Shown here: in pieces, positions 49,024 through 62,156 of the stretch
Layout: every line of letters starts with the position of its first letter
Numbering within the stretch: the first letter of the stretch is position 1
Assembly (NCBI GenBank): GCA_028564675.1
Contig: JAOVVO010000080.1
Span: forward strand, 123,075 to 187,074
Source of the DNA: Onchocerca lupi
Taxonomy: Eukaryota > Nematoda > Chromadorea > Rhabditida > Onchocercidae
DNA length: 64,000 nt
Direction of reading: 5' to 3'
Notes under the pieces: model-generated
Told to the model about the DNA's origin: nothing
Databases searched by the model: none
What the model saw: the letters and a program-made list of their open reading frames with translations, nothing else
Made by a program: the position numbers and the translations under genes

Positions 49024-51925
49024 GCATAACGAGTCAACTAGTACTTTTCTCCTCGCTCTCTTCTACTCCAATAAAATTAGCTCGGGTTTTTCTCACTTTT
49101 TTCTCTCAATCCGGATGGTTTGGAAGTGAAGTAGTTGGGAATTGGAAAGAAAAAGGAAACGGAAAAGTTAAAAATTGGATGAAAGGTAGCAAAAAAATTA
49201 GTTAGAAATTGAGAAGAAAGTGATGGGAAAGTTAGAAATTGGTTTTTATATTATTTTTTTCAACTTACCCAAAATATCTGACAGGATTTCTTCCTTTTTC
49301 TGATCTTATCTTAATGAATGATTGGCCTAACTGCGAAGTCTAAATGTTCGACCGTTTCTATTGATGGTAGTTAAATTTTCAAAAAGCAGCAAGAAAGAGA
49401 AGCAATTCAATCCGGAAAGAACAAAGAATTATTCTGGAAAAAAAATAGCAAAAAAAATTAAATTTAAATGAGCTATTGATTTCATCTCTCTCTCTCTCTC
49501 TTTATACTTATCATTTAGTTTTCCTTTCGCATCTCTCCTGCTCATCCGTTTTTGTGCCATCTTTTTCAACTGATCCACAATATCTGATAAGGCTTTTTTT
49601 GATAACGAAAAGAAGAATGTCATTGGTTGTTAGCTTTGTTGTTATACATAAATAATTAGCATATTCAAAGCTTTCCAACCATCCATTTCTCATTCTCTCC
49701 CTCTCTCATCCAATCATTTCTTTTGAATTCTTTGGATTTCATCAATTTTTATCTCTTCTTTTTTTTTACTAAATTTAAATTTTTGTTCGTGAAAAAAAGA
49801 TATTAAATTTATTTTAGCTTTTTCCAAACAAACTGTTCAATTCAGTTCTGTGACCTTTTAGTTCCTCGGGATTCTGATGTCCGATGATGATCGAAAAGAT
49901 TATCATCGAACATTTGCTTGATATCTTGTCGAGATTCCAATTCTGATGCCAGTAATGTTAGCAAAGTTGTCTAACATTAGTTCAATTCATTGTTCTTTCA
50001 GTCGATATTTTAATTTTGATGACAGTAATATTTATTATCAATTAGTTCAATTATCTTAAAATGCTGTGAATAGTACTGCTCTAATTTTCAGAAAATATGA
50101 GTCTTTCAATTTCTATTATTTATCATTAGCACCAGAAAGCTTAAATCAAACATTTGAAATCATAGTTTTGAAGTTTCACTATTCGAAAACTAATTTTGGA
50201 TGTGCTAGAGCTTGTAAAATTTCATAAGCGTTCTTTTTTTTCGATCATTCATTATCGTCAAAAGTAATGATCGATCTATTGTAAAGTTCAAGTTGGCATT
50301 TCCAAACTTCACTATTTGAATTCAAAACTTACGATTGTAAACAATAAAGATTGAATTTGATATTTAGACCAAAATTTTAATGAATTTATTTGCATGAAAT
50401 CAAAATTTTATGAAAATAGTCTTTTCTAATCACTCAAATAATTGCTTAAATAATTCCAAATTATTAACTATTTAATATTTCAGAACTCCTTTTTTTCTTC
50501 AAGTAAATCAATCTATTTTTTCTTATTAGATTTTCAAATTCTGATGAAAATTTTTTGCTGATTAGCCAATTTTACTGAAATATTTCAGCCTCTAATATCT
50601 CTCCGTTCTTTCTTTCTCTTTCTTGAAATTTTCACAATCAATAGTACTGCAGTTGATAAAACTAAATTATGAATTCATGTTACTATAACTGCGAAGCAGT
50701 TTTAATTTCCTGAAATTCAACTAGTTTCATTGTTTCCTTCTTCCTCTTCCTCCTCTTTTTTTTTATCATATATTGCTTCTTTTTTTTTTTTTTTAAACGA
50801 AAACTTTTGTCAAATTTTCATTTTTATTCACATCATTGTGATATACTTTGTTTTGCTTCATCCATTGATAAATTATTCAAATTTTCAACGCTCATTCTTT
50901 TTTCGCTTCCTCCAGTTAATCATGAAATTGAAATTCATTGTTGAGTTAAAAAACGAAAAAAGTAGAAGGAATAAAATATGTTTGAATTCTTTACGTTAAA
51001 TTATTATAAACATGCTTTCTTATCAAGTAAACAAAATAAAAATGAAATTTTTTTATTCATTTTTTTTCAAGCATGGATAATTTATTTCAAGGGAATAATT
51101 AGTAAAGAATATTTGGGGAATTCGTTACCAATGCTTATCCAATTAGTATAAGTGAAGATTTCAAATATATTCATTTTTTATTATTTTTGTTTTTGGTGCG
51201 TATATTTTACTGATCATTTAATTATTGGTCACACAATACTTTTAGATTATAACTGAATTTTGTAAACGACTATATTTTTCTTTTTTTTTTAATTCACTAA
51301 ATACTGTTTATGTAAAAGGTAAATTTTTATTCTCGTTATCTTTATTATTTGTATAATTATTTCAAAAATTTAATGAATAATCATTCTATTCGCTGCATCA
51401 TTTTGAATTATCATATCTTATCATGTAACTTCATGATTATTTTTGCAACCAAATTCTCATCGAAGATGGATTCGAAAAAGAATAGTTCGATGAGTCATTA
51501 CAATCGTATTTTATCCGAGCCTAGTTTCATTCTTGTTATTATGTCCTTCTAACTAGCAATTATTAATGGTATGCTGTAATATTTTATCTTCAATTTTTCG
51601 TGCAGGAACTTGGAAATCTTAAAACTAAATGAATTATGTTCAACTTTTGCTCTTAATTATTAAATTAAGTTTTATGCTTATAATTTTGGAAATATATTCT
51701 ATGAATTGCTAACTTTTTTCATTTTTCAAATGATTTTTTTTTTTTTTTTGAAACTTAAAATAAGAAAAAATCGCGTATGTATACATTTAAGATCCTATAT
51801 CTTTGATTCTTTAAATGATTGCAAAGTTTTCTTTCGTTTTTTAAAACAATTTTTTTCAATTTAAAATAAAGTGACCAGAACAATGTATATACGGATACCA
51901 TTAATGTATATATATCATCAATCCA
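49024..51925. other. Non-coding AT-rich stretch
   Basis: No exon supported. A (CT)n tract lies at about 49486-49501. Two loosely similar segments (ACCCAAAATATCTGACAGG near 49268 and TCCACAATATCTGATAAGG near 49573) suggest an old ~300-bp duplication. Pyrimidine-rich frames at 50730-50860 encode only Ser/Phe runs. Confidence 0.45.
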
Positions 51926-52235
51926 TTTTTTTTATTTCATCCTATTTCAAACTTATTTCAAATCTTTCATTTTATTCCATCTCAATTTAATATTTGAAAC
52001 ATTCATTTTTTATTTCATTTTATTTCAAATTTGCTAATCTCTTTCATCCATTTTATTTTACATTAGTATCTGTAATATCTATTCATTCACTTCATTTTAT
52101 TTCATATTCTTTTATTTCATTATATTTCAAATTTATTTCATTTCGTCATATTTTAAATTTATGTCAAATTCTTTCATTTTATTTAATATAAACATTTGTA
52201 ACATCCATTCTTTCATTTCAATTTACTTCCAATTA
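51925..52235 (+). repeat. Degenerate TTTCATTTTATTTCAAAT repeat
   Basis: Over 300 bp built from variants of TCTTTCATTTTATTTCAAAT and ATTTGTAACATCCATTC. The open frame 51994-52191 is a by-product. Confidence 0.75.
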
Positions 52236-52539
52236 AAATCATTTTGTTTAGATAAACGCCAATTAACAGTACATACATAGATATATATGGGCAGGGTGTC
52301 AAGGTGTACTTATTAACCTGTTGAGCTGACGAGAAAAAGGATGAGATTTGCCGTTTTATGAACCCGGAAAGCAGGTCAAATGATGATGACAGTAATAATT
52401 GAATCTCAATATGTACTCTTTCATCTGTTCTCCCTTTTCTTGAATAATCTCTCCGATTGTTTGAATCTTGCAGATCGTAGGATTGCAAACTGCAATCATG
52501 TCGCGACATTCTTTCACATACACATTGCAAATTTCAATA

Positions 52540-52582
<43 letters not shown>

Positions 52583-55500
52583 TTCTTACATCAGCATTAC
52601 CATCATAAACCTTCGTATCAGCCACTGTGTTCCATTCTTAACGAAAATTTCATTCTCGAATTCTATTCTCGAGATAATTTATACAAATATATGCTGGTTG
52701 GAAATAATATATAACTCGAGAATAATTATTCAAATTACTAATAAATTAATTGGCATAGTTATATTGATTGATATATTTATTGCAGAAATACTGAAATTAG
52801 GATAAAACATTCAAAAATAATTTATAACTCAAGAATTAATGGTGGAAAAAAATTCGATTATATACTATAGTTATGGTATAGACGTATTATGATATTAACA
52901 ATTATTACCGAAATACTGAAATTAGATAAAATTACACTGATAAATATTGAAAACATTTAATGGAATTAATGAAAGCATTAATTTTATAGTAAATAATTTC
53001 TGTTCATCTATTCGAGGATCGAAATGTTATGTAATAGAAATGACGATAATTACTGGAGCAAATTTTGATGATATCTATTTACAATGATTATTGTTGACCT
53101 AATCCTGAATCAGTTGAAGTTTTGGGAAGTACATCTTGTTGATTCATCCTTTTTTTCCGGTTCTGATTTTTCTTTAATTCTGAATAATCATACTGATGAC
53201 ATCAATTGATGTAGTGTGAAATGAAGGACAGTTTCTAATAATCCTGCTAGCTTGTATTTCCGGATGATATGTCTCGGTGAATTTGCCTCCAATGATAATG
53301 TCACAAATGAATAGATAATGAAACTGTTATCAGTTTTCAAGGTTTTTTTTGTATTTTAACTTCAATATCTGAATCAATGTTAAATCCTCTAGATGATTAT
53401 ATCGCAGAAATGCGGAATAATTTTTGATATAAATTTTGATAATATTGATTATATTATTTATTATTATTCCAATTTTGTATTTAATATTTATTAGAAGGTT
53501 TTCTCATATTATCATACGGTCAAATCCATTTTACTTTATTCCATTTCACTTTTTTTCTTTTAATGAGTTTAATATTTCAATTGTAGTTACACTACAAATT
53601 GTACTTTTCTCGAATAAAAAAAATAAGCAATTTTTGGGTTTTCTTTTTTTCAAAACTATATATATCTGTGATATAAAGTACACCTGAATAGGTCAATCTT
53701 CTTTTCTATTCTTGTTTGACCCCGCCTTCATCAGGTTGTTGTCCACTCTTTTTTCCTTCTTTTGCTCGTGAAATTTTTGCAAAATACATTTGAATGAATA
53801 AATATGAATGGATCATTCTGCTCCTCTTTATCCATCCTCGCTTTTCCGCATTTCTAAAAGTTCATTTTGCAAAATTTTATCCCGAATATTCATATAATTT
53901 CTTTCACAATCTTGATAATTTTCAAAAGCTATTGTAATATTTATCTTTTAAAACGAAATTTCTGACGAATGTTCATGAATTTTATTAAAGTAATACCTAA
54001 TCTAATAATTTTTTAAAGTAAAATGATACTGATTCAAAATGGAACAAGATACGAAAAAAAATATTAATTTAGCATTTCGAGTAATTTTTTATATTTTAAT
54101 TTGCCAGCATTTTGTTAAAGTTCGTAATTATTTAACAGAAATTTTCATGATAATGATGATGACGATGATAAAAGATCAATATTGTTAACAGTCTGAATAA
54201 TTTTCATGCTTGAATTCGCAGAATTCTATCATAGTTTATAATTGCTCGGGGAAAAATTTTTGCGATGATATGACAAGAGATCAAATATCGGATGAGTTGA
54301 AATTAGTGACAAAATTATTCAAATAATGGTGAATTATATATGATTTCTGAAAGATATGTAGTAATGAAATTAGGTTAATCGATGAAATTTATCATCACCA
54401 CTTCAAATAATTCCGGAAGTTCTGGATAGGACAAGGGATGATGGAAGACTTCGGATGATTAGTAGGTGAAAGAGGATTGACGTATTATCCGTAGGCTAGG
54501 TGAAAGATAGATTAATAAAAATTTTCCATAGCGTAGTTCCAACGTCTATACTTAGATGACATCATGGTTAGCGCTTATTATTACAACGTAATTCTAACTT
54601 TTATTAGGCTTTGTATCATTTGAATTTTAGTTACCACTGATATTATGATTTCAATACGAACAAGTTACAGTACATATTCGCTAAATTATGTTCAATTTTT
54701 CTCATAAATAGTATTTCACTTTTTTTTAATGTGTTACTGTATTCCTACAAATTGCAGCACTATCAGTAACGCAATGCAAGCAAGCAAGACATTTTGATAT
54801 GCTAACTTATTTGATGCAATTAAATTTGAATAGATTTTGAAATATTTCAATTTTTTGAGAATGATGAGAGATGAAAAGAAAGAAAGAAGATAGAAAATTC
54901 ATTAAGAAAGAAAAAAAGGAAATATGATGAAAAAAGCTGCAAAAATTTGACCTGAAGGTCATTTAAATGTCAGTGAGCCGGAAAATTAGGATACGTCGTG
55001 GTTGTTTTGAAATTCAATCCCGGATGGAGCAAAAAAAAAAGCCATTCTTCCATTTTTTTTCAGCGTCATCGAACTTTTCATAAATTTTGGCTAATATACA
55101 TGCATATATAAACTTTTTTTTTTCAGTGTTTTATTTTATATTTGATATCGTAGAAAAAGAGTGGAAGGTTTTTTTTCTTTTTTAACTGACCTTTTTTTAA
55201 ATGACCTTCAGGCGAATATGAAAATATTATAGTAGTAGCATGCGATAGTAGAATTAAAACTTCTTCCTTTTGCATGTTATTAGTAATTTATATTCTTCCA
55301 TCTATCCCACAGATATTTTTCTTTTAATAATTTGCTTTTTTTGTTTTATTTATTCCTTTTTTCCTCTTATTATTAAATGAAATTCTATGTTATGGAAAAT
55401 TTTCTATTTTTTTAAATCATCAAAATAATTTAATTCTGAAACTTTTCATGGATTTTCTTCTCAGTATTCCAAACATTATAAGAATTTTCAATACTTGTAT

Positions 55501-55665
55501 TTTTAATAAATTGTAAAAATTTTTACTTCTTAAATTATCGAAATAATATGAATTTTGAAACTCACTCTATATATTTTTTTAATATTGCAAATAATAAAAA
55601 TCCTTAACAATTATTAATACATTTGTTTCGATAAATTTTCAATTGCTGTTGTGTATGTTATTAGA
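52236..55665. other. Non-coding stretch with a long poly(A) tract
   Basis: A 38-base poly(A) lies at about 52541-52578; flanking sequence shows no target-site duplication or element I recognise. GC-richer patches at 52280-52380, 53190-53300 and 54400-54600 have short open frames but no supported exon. Confidence 0.4.
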
Positions 55666-55669
55666 TCGT

Positions 55670-55734
55670 ATTTAAATATGAATCTTTAACTGTATTTCAA
55701 AAAATTTTTGACAGTTCAAGATTCATATTTAAAT
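55670..55734. repeat. 24-bp-stem hairpin, candidate microRNA precursor
   Basis: The left arm 55670-55693 (ATTTAAATATGAATCTTTAA plus CTGT) and right arm 55711-55734 are reverse complements at 23 of 24 positions, separated by a 17-nt loop. Total length of about 65 nt and loop size fit a nematode microRNA precursor; the extreme AU content and absence of similarity to any microRNA seed I recognise argue for caution. Confidence 0.6.
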
Positions 55735-57650
55735 TAAATTTAACAGTTCACCGGGCAATAACAATTACTAAATTTAACAAATAATTTTTTAGAAGAATGA
55801 TAAGATGATGAAATTTCTCATTTTTCCTTTCCTGTTATCTATATTGATAAGAAGAGTAATTGACTCAAACATATGTTATCAGTGATAATGTTGCAAACTA
55901 CCTTTACATACTTTTTATGCAGTTTCCCTTACATCGAATAAATATAACACTTCTTTGTCATTGTTCTTAAAGTCAAAACTTTTTAAAAGTAATAAATAAG
56001 TCAAATGAAAAAATATAATACTTTGAACTAATTTAAATTTAAAATATTCAAGAAAAAAAAAAAGGAAAAGCGGTTATATTATCAATAATTGTATATTAGA
56101 GATTATTCATTTCGATATTTCTGATGTTTAGTTTCAGGCAGCTATTCTAATAATTTTTTTTTCAATTATAATGTATTCATCATATCAAACTTATCATAAT
56201 AGTCCAGAAATTTGATATAATTCAGATATGCAACTTTATCAATATTAGGCTTTATGAACGATGACTTCTTTTCCGTACCCGAATACACCACTATATTATC
56301 ACATAATGTAGTTCAGTACAATATTCTTAAATCCGGTAATCAGTAAAAATGCTTATTTAAAATTATATTCACAAAATAATTAAGAGTAATTTGTGTTATA
56401 GATTGTTCAGTTTTTTTTTTGCCTCATAAATCCGTCATCATTCCGGATTCAGGAAAAAGTTATTTTATCTTTTAATATCAAAAATTGCTTCGTCTCAAAT
56501 CAATCATTTATTAATCTTTTTCATACTATATATTAACAAATTTCCAATGATTTTCAACTTTCAACTTGTCCCATTAATCTGTCATTGTTCCGAATTCGGA
56601 AAAGAAATTCGAAATTATTATGTCACCAAAGCATGATGGCTGCCATCATTTCTTTTTAGTATGTCACCAATGCATGAAGTATTACTTCAGTTTTACTTCA
56701 GTTTTTATATGTACCTTGCACATATATACATTTTATCATTTTTAGAAATTATTTATTTATAATTAATTAGAATTGTAAACTTTATATTCTTATAGGATTA
56801 TATTTGAGTATTCATATATCATAAATATGATTTGAATTCGTCTTCCGCTTCTTACCCCCGCTGACCCCAACCCCCGGATTTTCCTATTACATTATTCAGA
56901 CGAATCATTACTAAAAAATTGTTAATATCAAGGTTACTGCTTTATTATTTAAAAAATTGCACACCATTTTTTTATTATTTCCACCCATTCGTTCTTTCAG
57001 CTTTTCTCGCTAAGTTTATTTTCAATAAATTTCCGTTTAACAAAAATATTTTAAAAAAAACGACCATATTTTTCATCATTCTCAAAAAATAAGAAAATTA
57101 GAAAGTAGAACTTCATGAATAATAAATTTTTCATCCTTCTTTCTTTTTTTTTCGATCATGTTTTGTCTTGTTTTATTTTTAATTTGCAAGGAATAAATTA
57201 TTTTGGAAGTTTTCATGCAATTCTTTTCCTAAATTTTATGTTTTAAATTTTAATTGAAAGTTTTCTTCTTATAAATTCAGTTTATAAATTATAATTGAGT
57301 GGTCTTTTATTGTGGAAAATGTTTCATTTAATCTCTGAAATGTTATAATTACTCTTTTTTGATAACATTTTTTCCTTTCTTACATAATCAATTCAAAATT
57401 TTCAATTATATGCCAAATTTAGAATTGCATATTTTAATCCATTATATTAATTTCTAGCAATTTCGAGAATTAAGTAAGAATTAAATCTTTGAAAACAGCA
57501 ATAATTATATTCCAAAACTTGAAATTACATAATACAATTTAATATTTTGGTTTCATGCAATTTTGAAAATTAAGTAGAATAAAATGAAAACAATTAAAAT
57601 AATCAATTCGATTCTTCATCAAATAACTAAAAATTCTACTTAATATATCA
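55735..57650. other. Non-coding AT-rich stretch
   Basis: No gene seen. A short direct repeat TATGTCACCA(A)(A/T)GCATGA occurs at about 56620 and 56662, and a C-rich island (TACCCCCGCTGACCCCAACC) lies near 56852. Confidence 0.45.
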
Positions 57651-57654
57651 GTAA

Positions 57655-58070
57655 TTTTTTATTATCATAACTGATATATGAGTGTTTCAATACTTGACAT
57701 TTCTTCGCCGAGAAATCACCTGATAATGATAAATGATAATTCAAAATTTAATAGCAAGAGAAAATTATTTCAAAATATTTACCATTTTATTGCATTAATA
57801 CAAAGAATACAATTTCTGAATTTGATATATTTCATCTTATGCCTCATCCATATCTGATTAGAAAAGAATGTTACGTCATTTTATATGTTAAAAGGTAAAT
57901 TTTCATTTTATCTTTATTATCATAAGTGATATGTGAGCATTTCAGCTTTGAACATTTTTTTTCCAAGAATTAATCTGATAAAGTGATAAATAGTAGATGC
58001 AAAATTTAATAAAAAACAGAAAAATATCAACATGCAATTTCTGAATTTAATTCTTCTTTGATGTTGTGAC
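57655..58070 (+). repeat. Two-unit ~245-bp diverged duplication
   Basis: The segments at about 57655-57830 and 57905-58060 share in order TATCATAA(C/G)TGATAT(A/G)TGAG, TTTCA..CTT..ACATTT, (A/G)GAA(A/T)..CCTGATAA, GTGATAAAT/ATGATAAAT, CAAAATTTAATA, an A-rich run and ATTTCTGAATTTGAT. Confidence 0.65.
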
Positions 58071-58299
58071 AGTAGAACTCATAACGTACGAAAGATTCAT
58101 CCGATATCGAACTGTGGAAAGAATGTTTTATCGATTAATCCTGAAATTTTATTTATAAAATAATATACTGGTTTGTTTCATTTAATTCCCGCCGCCCTAT
58201 AATTTATCCATTACATGTTTCATTATGTTTGAAAATTTAAAAAAAGAATTCTTGCTCGATATTGTTTCGAACGTAATTTTTATTTTGATTTTAATCGGA

Positions 58300-58990
58300 T
58301 GAGATAAAAGGTCAGAGGTTGTCGGCGAACGATAGAACTTTACTATTTACATTTTACCAAAAGTGATGATTGGTTGGTTGCTCAGGTGATAATGGTATTG
58401 GTGTCAGCAAAGGTTGTGATGATGATGATGATGGTGATTGTTGGTACCGATCACAGGCTGGTGCTTACTGGTTTGGCCTTCTTTTCCTATCTCTCCACAT
58501 CTTCCTTCAACCTTCTCCACCTTCACCTGTTCGAGATTACTCACCTGGACGACCTCTCTTGATGGACCGGTTATTTGTACAGGAAATCAACATATAAGAT
58601 AGAAACACACATACATAGAACCAATACACATATTGTGGGTTGACATTTTGCTGACAACAGTTCAACAGAGTTCATTTGTGATTGTCAACCAGTGACTTAT
58701 TTCAAGAACCGCCTATTTTCCTTCCCACCCCGCCCTCCGGTGTTTCCTCAATAACTTGTTGAAGCAAGTTGAATCTGAATGAACCATCCTCCAAATTGTA
58801 CCATCCCGTCTTACCTATGACCTGATGGTCAAATCTTCCTCCTTCATTCTTCCTTCTCACCCGTCCTCCTCATGAACATCAACTGTTCCTTCCTTCCTAC
58901 TTGCATTTGGGTATCAATTTCATTTCTTCAAGCTCCAAATTTCCTGAATCTTCCTCCTCCATCCCCGCTTCTCCTATTCGGGTAGTCTTC
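58300..58990 (-). other. GC-richer, pyrimidine-rich patch with minus-strand donor-like sites
   Basis: On the plus strand the patch is strikingly C/T-rich (CTTCCTCCTTCATTCTTCCT), so the minus strand is purine-rich. The minus strand has several good donor-like sites: GTCCAG|gtgagt (about 58552), GTCATAG|gtaaga (about 58817) and AAATGCAA|gtagga (about 58905), and a short open segment MEEEDSGNLELEEMKLIPKC before the last. No acceptors of matching phase were found to link these to the exon at 60.3 kb, so no gene model is offered. Five consecutive GAT triplets (GATGATGATGATGAT) lie near 58419. Confidence 0.35.
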
Positions 58991-60216
58991 TTTCTTCAGT
59001 GGGATATTTATTTGTTTTCTTGTTGCTTTTTTTTCACTCTTTCATAATGTTATAATTGCCTTCGGGCGTTCATCTATTCAGAATCTCATTTTTCCAAAAA
59101 AGAGAATGACACGTACACATACTTTTTTTTTCGAGATTCTGATCGAAGGATTCCATTCTTAAATCAATGAAAAAGCAGGGGGGAGAAATTATATGATCAA
59201 TGAGATCCAGTTTATCTCTTCTGGTCTTCTTATCACTGACATTTTACATGAAACGACGTCATTGTAATTTTTTTTTTTTGTTTTTTGTCTGTTTAAAAAA
59301 AAAAAAATAACCGGAATTACAAATCTTTTTTTTCTACCTTCGATTTTTTTCCCTTTTTTTTTCATAGAGTTTTATAAATACTAATTTACATATTTTTAAA
59401 ACAAAGCATGTTTGACAAGTTTTAATCTTCGTTCATTTAGGATTTTTTTTTATTTACGGCATTTCGACATTTAAATTTTTGCAAAAAAGTATATATATAT
59501 ACTTTTAAACTTTCATTCAGATCTTGCTTTTCTGTATTCATTTTTGCAAGATAATTTACCTTCTTTAAATTTTCAAAAATTCATTTTTTTTTTTTCAAAA
59601 TCACCTCATTTTCTAAACTTAATTTATGCAATACTTTTTATGTTCCAAATAAAAATGATAATATAAATAACAGACATTTCTAAGCTATGTTGAATGGAAA
59701 AAAAAGTAAACAAAATACTATAGCAATTTACGTATTTTTATCATATCATTTTTATTCATAAAACGTAATATTCCATAATAATTGTCCTTTTTAATCATTC
59801 TGGGAAGGGCTTAAGCAACCTTTCCGGATAAATTGACAAGAGATTTTTAAAAGAGTCATAATTGATAAGTTTATTTAAACAAAACCTAATTATTTTACAA
59901 AATTGGGAGCATTTTGTGAATATGCAGAATGAATTTTATATCATTCAATTAAAAATGATTTTCAATGCTCCATCAAAATTTATTTGATATATTGCGCATC
60001 TAATTAGTATGAAATGCTTTCAATGACATGCAATTGATGGATTCATTTAAGCATAGTAGAAATATACATTTTACGATTGCTAATTATATTAATTATTAAT
60101 TATGCAAATCAAACACGCAATTGCTAAGAAATGAATAATTAATAAATTACGAAAACTTGAATTTCCCTGTTATTAACTTTATCCGTTCATTATTTCCCGC
60201 ATTGAATTATTCATGC

Positions 60217-60250
<34 letters not shown>

Positions 60251-60320
60251 TCCGTACAAGTTGAGACAAAATTTTTGTTTGAATTTTGTTGTGTAAATAA
60301 TATTCAATTCCTATGTATAC
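58991..60320. other. Non-coding stretch between patch and exon
   Basis: AT-rich with several T and A homopolymers; a 30-base poly(A) at about 60218-60247 lies just past the donor of the 60.3-kb exon. If the minus-strand gene continues leftward this is intron. Confidence 0.4.
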
Positions 60321-60460
60321 ACAACGGAACTCGGGAGTAACGGGATAGGCGGTACGGTATCGAATCAACCAGGACGAGAGGTCAGTTCCGTCGACTGGTA
60401 CTGCTTCGGGAGCAAGTCTATCATCATCATTATCATCCGGCATACCATTTGTTGCTATTC
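60321..60460 (-). CDS. Internal exon of an unidentified minus-strand gene
   Basis: The exon is bounded on the minus strand by a good acceptor (TTTTTGAAATAACAG) and a GT donor (gtatac). It is open in one frame, enters needing two bases of a codon and leaves in phase 0. About 46 residues: an acidic run GMPDDNDDDRLAPE, then AVPVDGTDLSSW and LIRYRTAYPVTPEFRC. GC content is near 50 percent in a region of about 25 percent, typical of conserved coding sequence here. The RYRTAYPVTPEFRC end looks structured, and a zinc-binding domain could begin at the terminal Cys, but I do not recognise the family. Neither the upstream exon (needing a phase-1 end, beyond 60460) nor the downstream exon could be fixed. 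Confidence 0.6.
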
Positions 60461-62109
60461 CTGTTATTTCAAAAAGAAAAAATTTTTTTTCTTTCCTGAT
60501 TCATACAATTTACTCAATTTTTTCTTTTTTTTTTTTTTTTTTGATTAAAAGTTCTTTGTTTGACCTGTTAAGTCTGAAATGTCTTTTTTATCTGATAAAT
60601 TCTTAATTCCTTATAATACCATTCTTTTCGAAGTTCTTATATACTTTTCTTTCCTTTTCGTTTATAAACGAAATATCTTTTCCTAATGATCTCTTAAATA
60701 TTTTGCATCATTAATGTTCATATTAATACCTAGTTAATTATATTTAATTTTCTTCAAATAACAGATCAGGCAAGAAACTTAATTTTAAAAAATTGGGTAA
60801 AATTTATCAATTTTATCAAAATTCCAACTTCTTTTAATTTTAATAACAAATAGAATCTGAAAATGGACATTGATAATCTGATAAAATATTGAAGGAGCAA
60901 TCTGTTAACATTCCTTTGATTAAATATATTAATTTTCCATCATTTTCTATCGTTTATTTTTATTCACTAAATAAATGATATACTGATGATAATCACACTT
61001 CGAATTTATCATCCATACAGTATAAAGCAATATGAGACATTTATTTAATCAAGTATTAAGTTGATCTTATCATTGCATGTGTTGCAGAGCATTTGTTTGC
61101 ATTTTGATAAGAAAATTGAAAATTGGAATTTTGTTTATATGTAACGAAGAATACCAAAAAATGAAAAAATAATGGCATAGTCATCTTATCATATTACTAT
61201 CTTATCATTAAATATTCTTTCATTTTTGCTTCTTTATCTTGCTCATTTATTTTTACTTATTTTTTTTAATCTTTCGTATTAATCATTTGTTCAAATCAAC
61301 AATTTTTTAGAAAAATTACTAATTATGCTTGGAATTATACACATAACAACTGATAATTTTGATTATATAGTAATTATCCTTTGGTATCATATATTTTGTT
61401 TTGAATCATTTTTTCAAATAGTCAATTTTTAAATTGTTTTTATTTAATGCATACTGTTATCAGTAATTTTGGAGCTATCAAATTACAAATAAAGGAAATA
61501 TATATACATATAAATTGCGTTCTTGTCCCAGTATCCTTTAAAAATTTAGAAATGTCATTGAGACAAAATTACAGAATTATCTATATAAAATTATCCTGCA
61601 AGTATACGTGTACAGCCAAAACGTTTTACTTCTAAAAACTTAACAAATTTGTGACTGATTATAAATCATTCATAAAATATAATTTTATTATACTATTATA
61701 GCTGTATAAATTATCATTGCTCTTATCAGGATAATAATTAGTACTAGTACTAGTGTTATTCATCGTCATTATTATCATTTTTGGCATAAATTATCACCTT
61801 CTATTATTCATGAGAAAAGATTGAGTTAAATGATACATGTCACAAGGCTGTTTCAAATTAACAAACCAGTTTCATCCATTCTTTTTTTTCCCCCGTTGTC
61901 TTTAGTTGAATTTAAATTAGAACTAAAAGAATTAAATATATTGATTTCCCGTGGGAAAGAAAGGAAAATAGGGAAATAGGCAAGTGAATACAATTTATAA
62001 ATCTTTGATTGAAAATAAAAAATAAATTTTTTTTTTGCTAATTTTTTAATGAAAAAGTGACACTTTTGCTGTTTTTTTCTTTCTCTTTCTCTCTCTTACC
62101 TTCTCTTAA

Positions 62110-62156
<47 letters not shown>

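Noticed and set aside
52213..52805. Overlapping ORFs around the 38-base poly(A)
   Set aside because: They run through the homopolymer (poly-Lys/poly-Phe) and have no similarity or splice support; no retrotransposon features such as target-site duplications were seen.
55745..55765. mir-35-family-like seed (TCACCGGG)
   Set aside because: Sequence after the seed does not match and no hairpin surrounds it.
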